Shown one piece after another: positions 51,919 through 54,312 of a stretch of DNA of 54,312 nucleotides. The notes below the pieces were generated by a model. The model saw nothing but the letters and a program-made list of their open reading frames with translations. It was not told the origin of the DNA and ran no database searches. The stretch spans positions 1 through 54,312 of the forward strand of contig NZ_JOAX01000040.1 in NCBI RefSeq assembly GCF_000720485.1. Direction: 5' to 3'. The stretch comes from Streptomyces ochraceiscleroticus (GTDB lineage: Bacteria > Actinomycetota > Actinomycetes > Streptomycetales > Streptomycetaceae). Every line of letters starts with the position of its first letter. Position 1 is the first letter of the stretch. A program made the translations under genes and the position numbers.

Positions 51919-53816
51919 GCAGGAAGAACCCGGAGGACAAACCCTGCCGACGTACCGGCCTCGCTCTACGCCCTGCACCGCAGGCCCCCGGCCGTACCCT
52001 CAACGACCGCATTGTGAGGCAGGTCTTCGACCTCGTGCGCCACAGCAGAGTACTGGAACGCCTTCCCTCCAACGAGCACCGGCCAGGCCCGAAGGGCTTT
52101 CCGTTCCGCACAGTGCTGATCGGCCTGATCCTGTCGCAGTACATGGGCAAGAGCGCGAACATCAACGACGCATGGGAGACGCTCTACTTTGCCCTGTCTC
52201 CAGGATCCAAAGCCCTCCTTGACGTCCCCGACCTCGACCTGCACATCCGCGAGGGCGCAACCCGAGAAGAAATCGACTGCGTCGCGCACCACCAGTACGC
52301 GACGTCGAAGCGCGTCTACCGATCCTGGGCCTCGATGACCCGGCGCCTCGACCCGGCACCACACGACCGCCGCAAGCGGCTGCCGCTCAGCGAGGCCAAG
52401 AAGATCCGACGGAAGTGGAATGCCCGCGCCAAGCAGGACACCGTGCGCAACCTGGAAGCCATCGCCCAGGATCTGATTCTCGCTCCGGTGATGGCTTCCT
52501 ACCGGCGCGGCGACTTTGCTCGGTGGCCTGGCCACATCGCGGTCGACGACACTCCGGTTCCAGTCTGGGGAAAAGAGCCGGACTACCACCAGGACCGGGC
52601 CTCGCTTGAGATCACCGCCGGGATGTACGTGAAGGGAGGAACGCAGAAGAAGTCGGGGTCCAGCGGCAAAACTGCGGCCTCCACGAACACTGGCACCCGG
52701 CGCGGCACGACAAACAAGCCGCCGCCTCGCAAGACCAAGTCGGGACAGGAGAAGAAGGCCAAGGCGCCGGAGAAGAGAGAGTTCCGCTACGCCATGATGG
52801 CCGCGTTCCCGGGCCATGGCCATGGCAACCTCGCCGGCGCCTACCCCGCGGTCTGCCTCGGTATGATCCTTCACACCCCGGGCACCGAACCCGGCCCGGC
52901 CGCCCTGCGCGCCATCCAGCCGGCCTTCGAACGAGGCCTGGTCAAAGACCTGTTCTGCGCCGACCGGGGCATCACCCAGGCCAAGCCTCACAACCTGCAT
53001 CTGCAGCTGCTCAAACTCGGCCTCAACGCGGTGAAGCACTACAACGACGACAAGGTCGACCGGCAGGGAGAGTTCCGCGGCATGCAGCTGGTCGGCGGCG
53101 AGTTCTACTGCCCGCTGATGCCTACCCCGCTCATCACTGCAGGCGCCACATACATCGACAGCCGCACGGACGAGGACCGCGCCCACGCACTCAACCTGAT
53201 CCAGTCCCGGAAGGACTACCAGACCAAGATCAAGGAGTACGGGCCCGCAGGAGACCAGCGTCGACAGTGCCCCGCCCTCGGGCCCCACGCCACGGTCACC
53301 TGCTACCGCCGGCCCCAGCCACGTCCGTCCACCGTCGTCGACCTCGACGCCCCCACTGTCCGTACCTCGGCAGCCCTGCCCACCATCCCCACGCCCAAGC
53401 GGGACGCCCCCGTCTACCCCGACATCTGCAGGGGGAAGAGCATCACCGTCCCGGGCAACGTATTGGCCAAGTGGCGCCAGAAATACCCCCTGTTCACCCC
53501 TCTGTGGCAGGAAGCCTGGTCCGGACTGCGCAGTCAGAACGAGGGCGGCAACGGCAACCTCAAGAAGTCCGCCCTCGACAGCATCGACGATCCTCAGCTC
53601 CGCCTGCCGCACGGACGCGTCGCACAGACCCTGCTCAATGCCGTCATCATCTTTGTGGCGAACCTCAGAGCCATCCGACGGTTCCTCCGTGACCAGGGCA
53701 TCCAGCCCCGCAAAGCCAGCACGCAGAGCGCCGCAACCCAACCCGGTGAGCCCACCGACCCGCCCCCGGCGCGACCGCTTCCGACCGAGCAGGTCGAGCC
53801 TCCGCCACGTGAGTGA
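51915..53816 (+). CDS. DDE-type transposase-like protein
   Basis: 633 residues. Candidate catalytic residues are Asp in HIAVDDTPVPVWGKE (about 212), Asp in LFCADRGITQAKPHN (about 352) and Glu in LRSQNEGGNGNLKKS (about 542). The order fits an RNase H-fold DDE enzyme with a large insertion containing a Lys/Thr-rich loop (about 235-290). A large alpha-rich N-terminus (LNDRIVRQVFDLVRHSRVLE, GFPFRTVLIGLILSQYMG) is like IS1182/ISL3-type transposases. The Pro-rich tail is disordered. Translationally coupled to the recombinase-like gene, and followed by a clear terminator. I read it as the active part of a two-gene mobile unit. Confidence 0.7.
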   Translation: MSRKNPEDKPCRRTGLALRPAPQAPGRTLNDRIVRQVFDLVRHSRVLERLPSNEHRPGPKGFPFRTVLIGLILSQYMGKSANINDAWETLYFALSPGSKALLDVPDLDLHIREGATREEIDCVAHHQYATSKRVYRSWASMTRRLDPAPHDRRKRLPLSEAKKIRRKWNARAKQDTVRNLEAIAQDLILAPVMASYRRGDFARWPGHIAVDDTPVPVWGKEPDYHQDRASLEITAGMYVKGGTQKKSGSSGKTAASTNTGTRRGTTNKPPPRKTKSGQEKKAKAPEKREFRYAMMAAFPGHGHGNLAGAYPAVCLGMILHTPGTEPGPAALRAIQPAFERGLVKDLFCADRGITQAKPHNLHLQLLKLGLNAVKHYNDDKVDRQGEFRGMQLVGGEFYCPLMPTPLITAGATYIDSRTDEDRAHALNLIQSRKDYQTKIKEYGPAGDQRRQCPALGPHATVTCYRRPQPRPSTVVDLDAPTVRTSAALPTIPTPKRDAPVYPDICRGKSITVPGNVLAKWRQKYPLFTPLWQEAWSGLRSQNEGGNGNLKKSALDSIDDPQLRLPHGRVAQTLLNAVIIFVANLRAIRRFLRDQGIQPRKASTQSAATQPGEPTDPPPARPLPTEQVEPPPRE

Positions 53817-53852
53817 CACACCTCCGCCGCGCTCCGCCCCCTGAAAACCCCA

Positions 53853-53898
53853 CATGCCTGCGCCCGGGCTACCAGCCGTCGCGCAGGCATGTCCTTTT
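53853..53898 (+). terminator. Intrinsic terminator after the transposase-like gene
   Basis: CATGCCTGCGC pairs with GCGCAGGCATG across a 17-base loop; CCTTTTT follows. Confidence 0.78.
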
Positions 53899-53983
53899 TC
53901 CGCAGGTGAAGGGCGCAGCACCTGGACCGCCACCGCCTCACCCTCTCATCGAGCCGATCACGAGGCTCGGGGCCCCAAAAACG

Positions 53984-54024
53984 ACGAATTACCGGTGAGT
54001 CACATGACTCGACCGGTAATTCGT
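53984..54024. repeat. Long palindrome beside tRNA-Leu
   Basis: Arms 53984-54002 and 54005-54024 match over 19 bases with one extra G, around a 2-base loop; the core is ACGAATTACCGGTGAGTCA. Weaker symmetry extends outward (CCCAAA against TTTGGG). It lies between the transposase terminator and the 3' end of the tRNA. It could be a transposon end, an attachment-site arm or a hairpin protecting the tRNA transcript. Confidence 0.7.
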
Positions 54025-54064
54025 GAACGCTTTGGGACGATCACGTGAACGTCCCCGGCGTATG

Positions 54065-54149
54065 TGTCCGAGGGGGGACTTGAACCCCCACGCCCGATAA
54101 AGGGCACTAGCACCTCAAGCTAGCGCGTCTGCCATTCCGCCACCCGGAC
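54065..54149 (-). tRNA. tRNA-Leu(GAG)
   Basis: An 85-nt class II tRNA. Acceptor stem GTCCGGG/CTCGGAC with discriminator A; anticodon loop TTGAGGT on a 5-bp stem CTAGC/GCTAG gives anticodon GAG (CUC and CUU codons). A long variable arm and T-arm with GTTCAAGTC follow. CCA is not encoded. Its 3' end faces the mobile-type genes at 50.6-53.8 kb, the usual side for integrated elements. Confidence 0.95.
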
Positions 54150-54312
54150 TAGGTGTCGTCGGCGCGGGGCTTGCCCGCGGCGACATGGACAACAATACCA
54201 AGGTTTCGGAGTGGGTTTCACATGCGTATGCGGGGAGGCATAAGCGGGGTTTATGGGCGGGGTGGTGCGCGGTCGGCGGGTGGGCGAAATGGGGGTTTGG
54301 GCTGGTCGCGAG
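54150..54312. other. Upstream flank of tRNA-Leu
   Basis: About 160 bp to the window end. It must carry the tRNA promoter; a TATTGT near 54,195 on the minus strand could be its -10, without a convincing -35. No gene seen. Confidence 0.3.

Noticed and set aside
54065..54149. Second copy of the tRNA-Leu 3' end as a distal attachment site
   Set aside because: I scanned the window for the T-arm and acceptor sequence and found no convincing repeat; the other boundary may lie outside.
1..54312. CRISPR arrays, SAM or cobalamin riboswitches, rRNA
   Set aside because: No spaced direct repeats, no recognisable riboswitch core upstream of metH, metK or transporter genes, and no rRNA sequence were seen.

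Overview
This window is actinobacterial DNA, almost certainly Streptomyces or a close relative. GC is very high, with strong third-position bias and frequent GTG starts. Genes are coupled by ATGA or TGATG overlaps. The content is typical of the genus: Csp-type copper storage, DUF305/DUF6153-like proteins, a WXG100-type exported protein and Actinobacteria-type IS and recombinase remnants. Most of it looks like accessory DNA running up to a tRNA-Leu at the right edge.

Layout. (1) 1-9.5 kb, minus strand: one operon behind a TTGACA-N18-TAAGTT promoter. In transcription order it holds a MaoC-like protein, two SAM methyltransferases, an AurF-like diiron protein, an amino acid:carrier-protein ligase, AcpS, a free-standing acyl carrier protein, MetK, a PfkB-family (adenosine-type) kinase and MetH (cut by the window start). 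I infer a small biosynthetic cluster: an amino acid is activated by a tRNA-synthetase-like ligase, loaded onto the carrier protein, oxidised by the diiron enzyme and methylated, while MetK/MetH/kinase refill the methyl cycle. No NRPS or PKS is visible. (2) 9.6-19.4 kb: a PLP gamma-lyase/gamma-synthase, then a region with a metal theme. It has a DHA2-type MFS exporter and a small Cys-tailed ORF on one side and a His-rich DUF4396 protein plus a Csp3-like copper storage protein on the other. Repeated ATACCCC-GGGGTAT palindromes (CsoR-like) lie between them, one forming the tip of a bidirectional terminator. Then come an MFS/cysteine-synthase-like pair, a DUF305 lipoprotein and three small DUF6153-like proteins.

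(3) 19.6-28.2 kb: a gene graveyard. It holds a broken zinc-type oxidoreductase, an SDR tail, an MFS tail abutting an ornithine-cyclodeaminase-like tail, a frameshifted MFS and a serine recombinase with three frame changes. Intact genes among them are a flavodoxin-like protein, a VanB-type reductase and a WXG100-type protein with its small partner. (4) 28.6-46.9 kb, minus strand: a tightly coupled anti-phage operon. In order it holds an AIPR protein, a type I-like methylase, its S subunit, a NERD/pseudokinase/kinase/ATPase giant, a 555-aa protein of unknown fold, a 1895-aa nuclease-HerA ATPase protein and a 189-aa protein. No HsdR is present. The M-S-kinase-unknown-HerA order matches what I remember of the methylation-associated defence system (MADS), with an AIPR protein at the head instead of some usual members.

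(5) 47.4-54.3 kb: a degenerate NUDIX-like gene with an IS5-family element inserted exactly at its stop codon, an IclR regulator, a winged-helix protein and a small HTH regulator. The HTH gene is divergent from an operon of a tyrosine-recombinase-like protein (missing key residues) coupled to a DDE-type transposase-like protein. After that come a terminator, a long palindrome and tRNA-Leu(GAG). The 3' end of the tRNA faces the mobile genes, a usual arrangement for tRNA-targeted integration, but I did not find a second copy of the tRNA end in the window.
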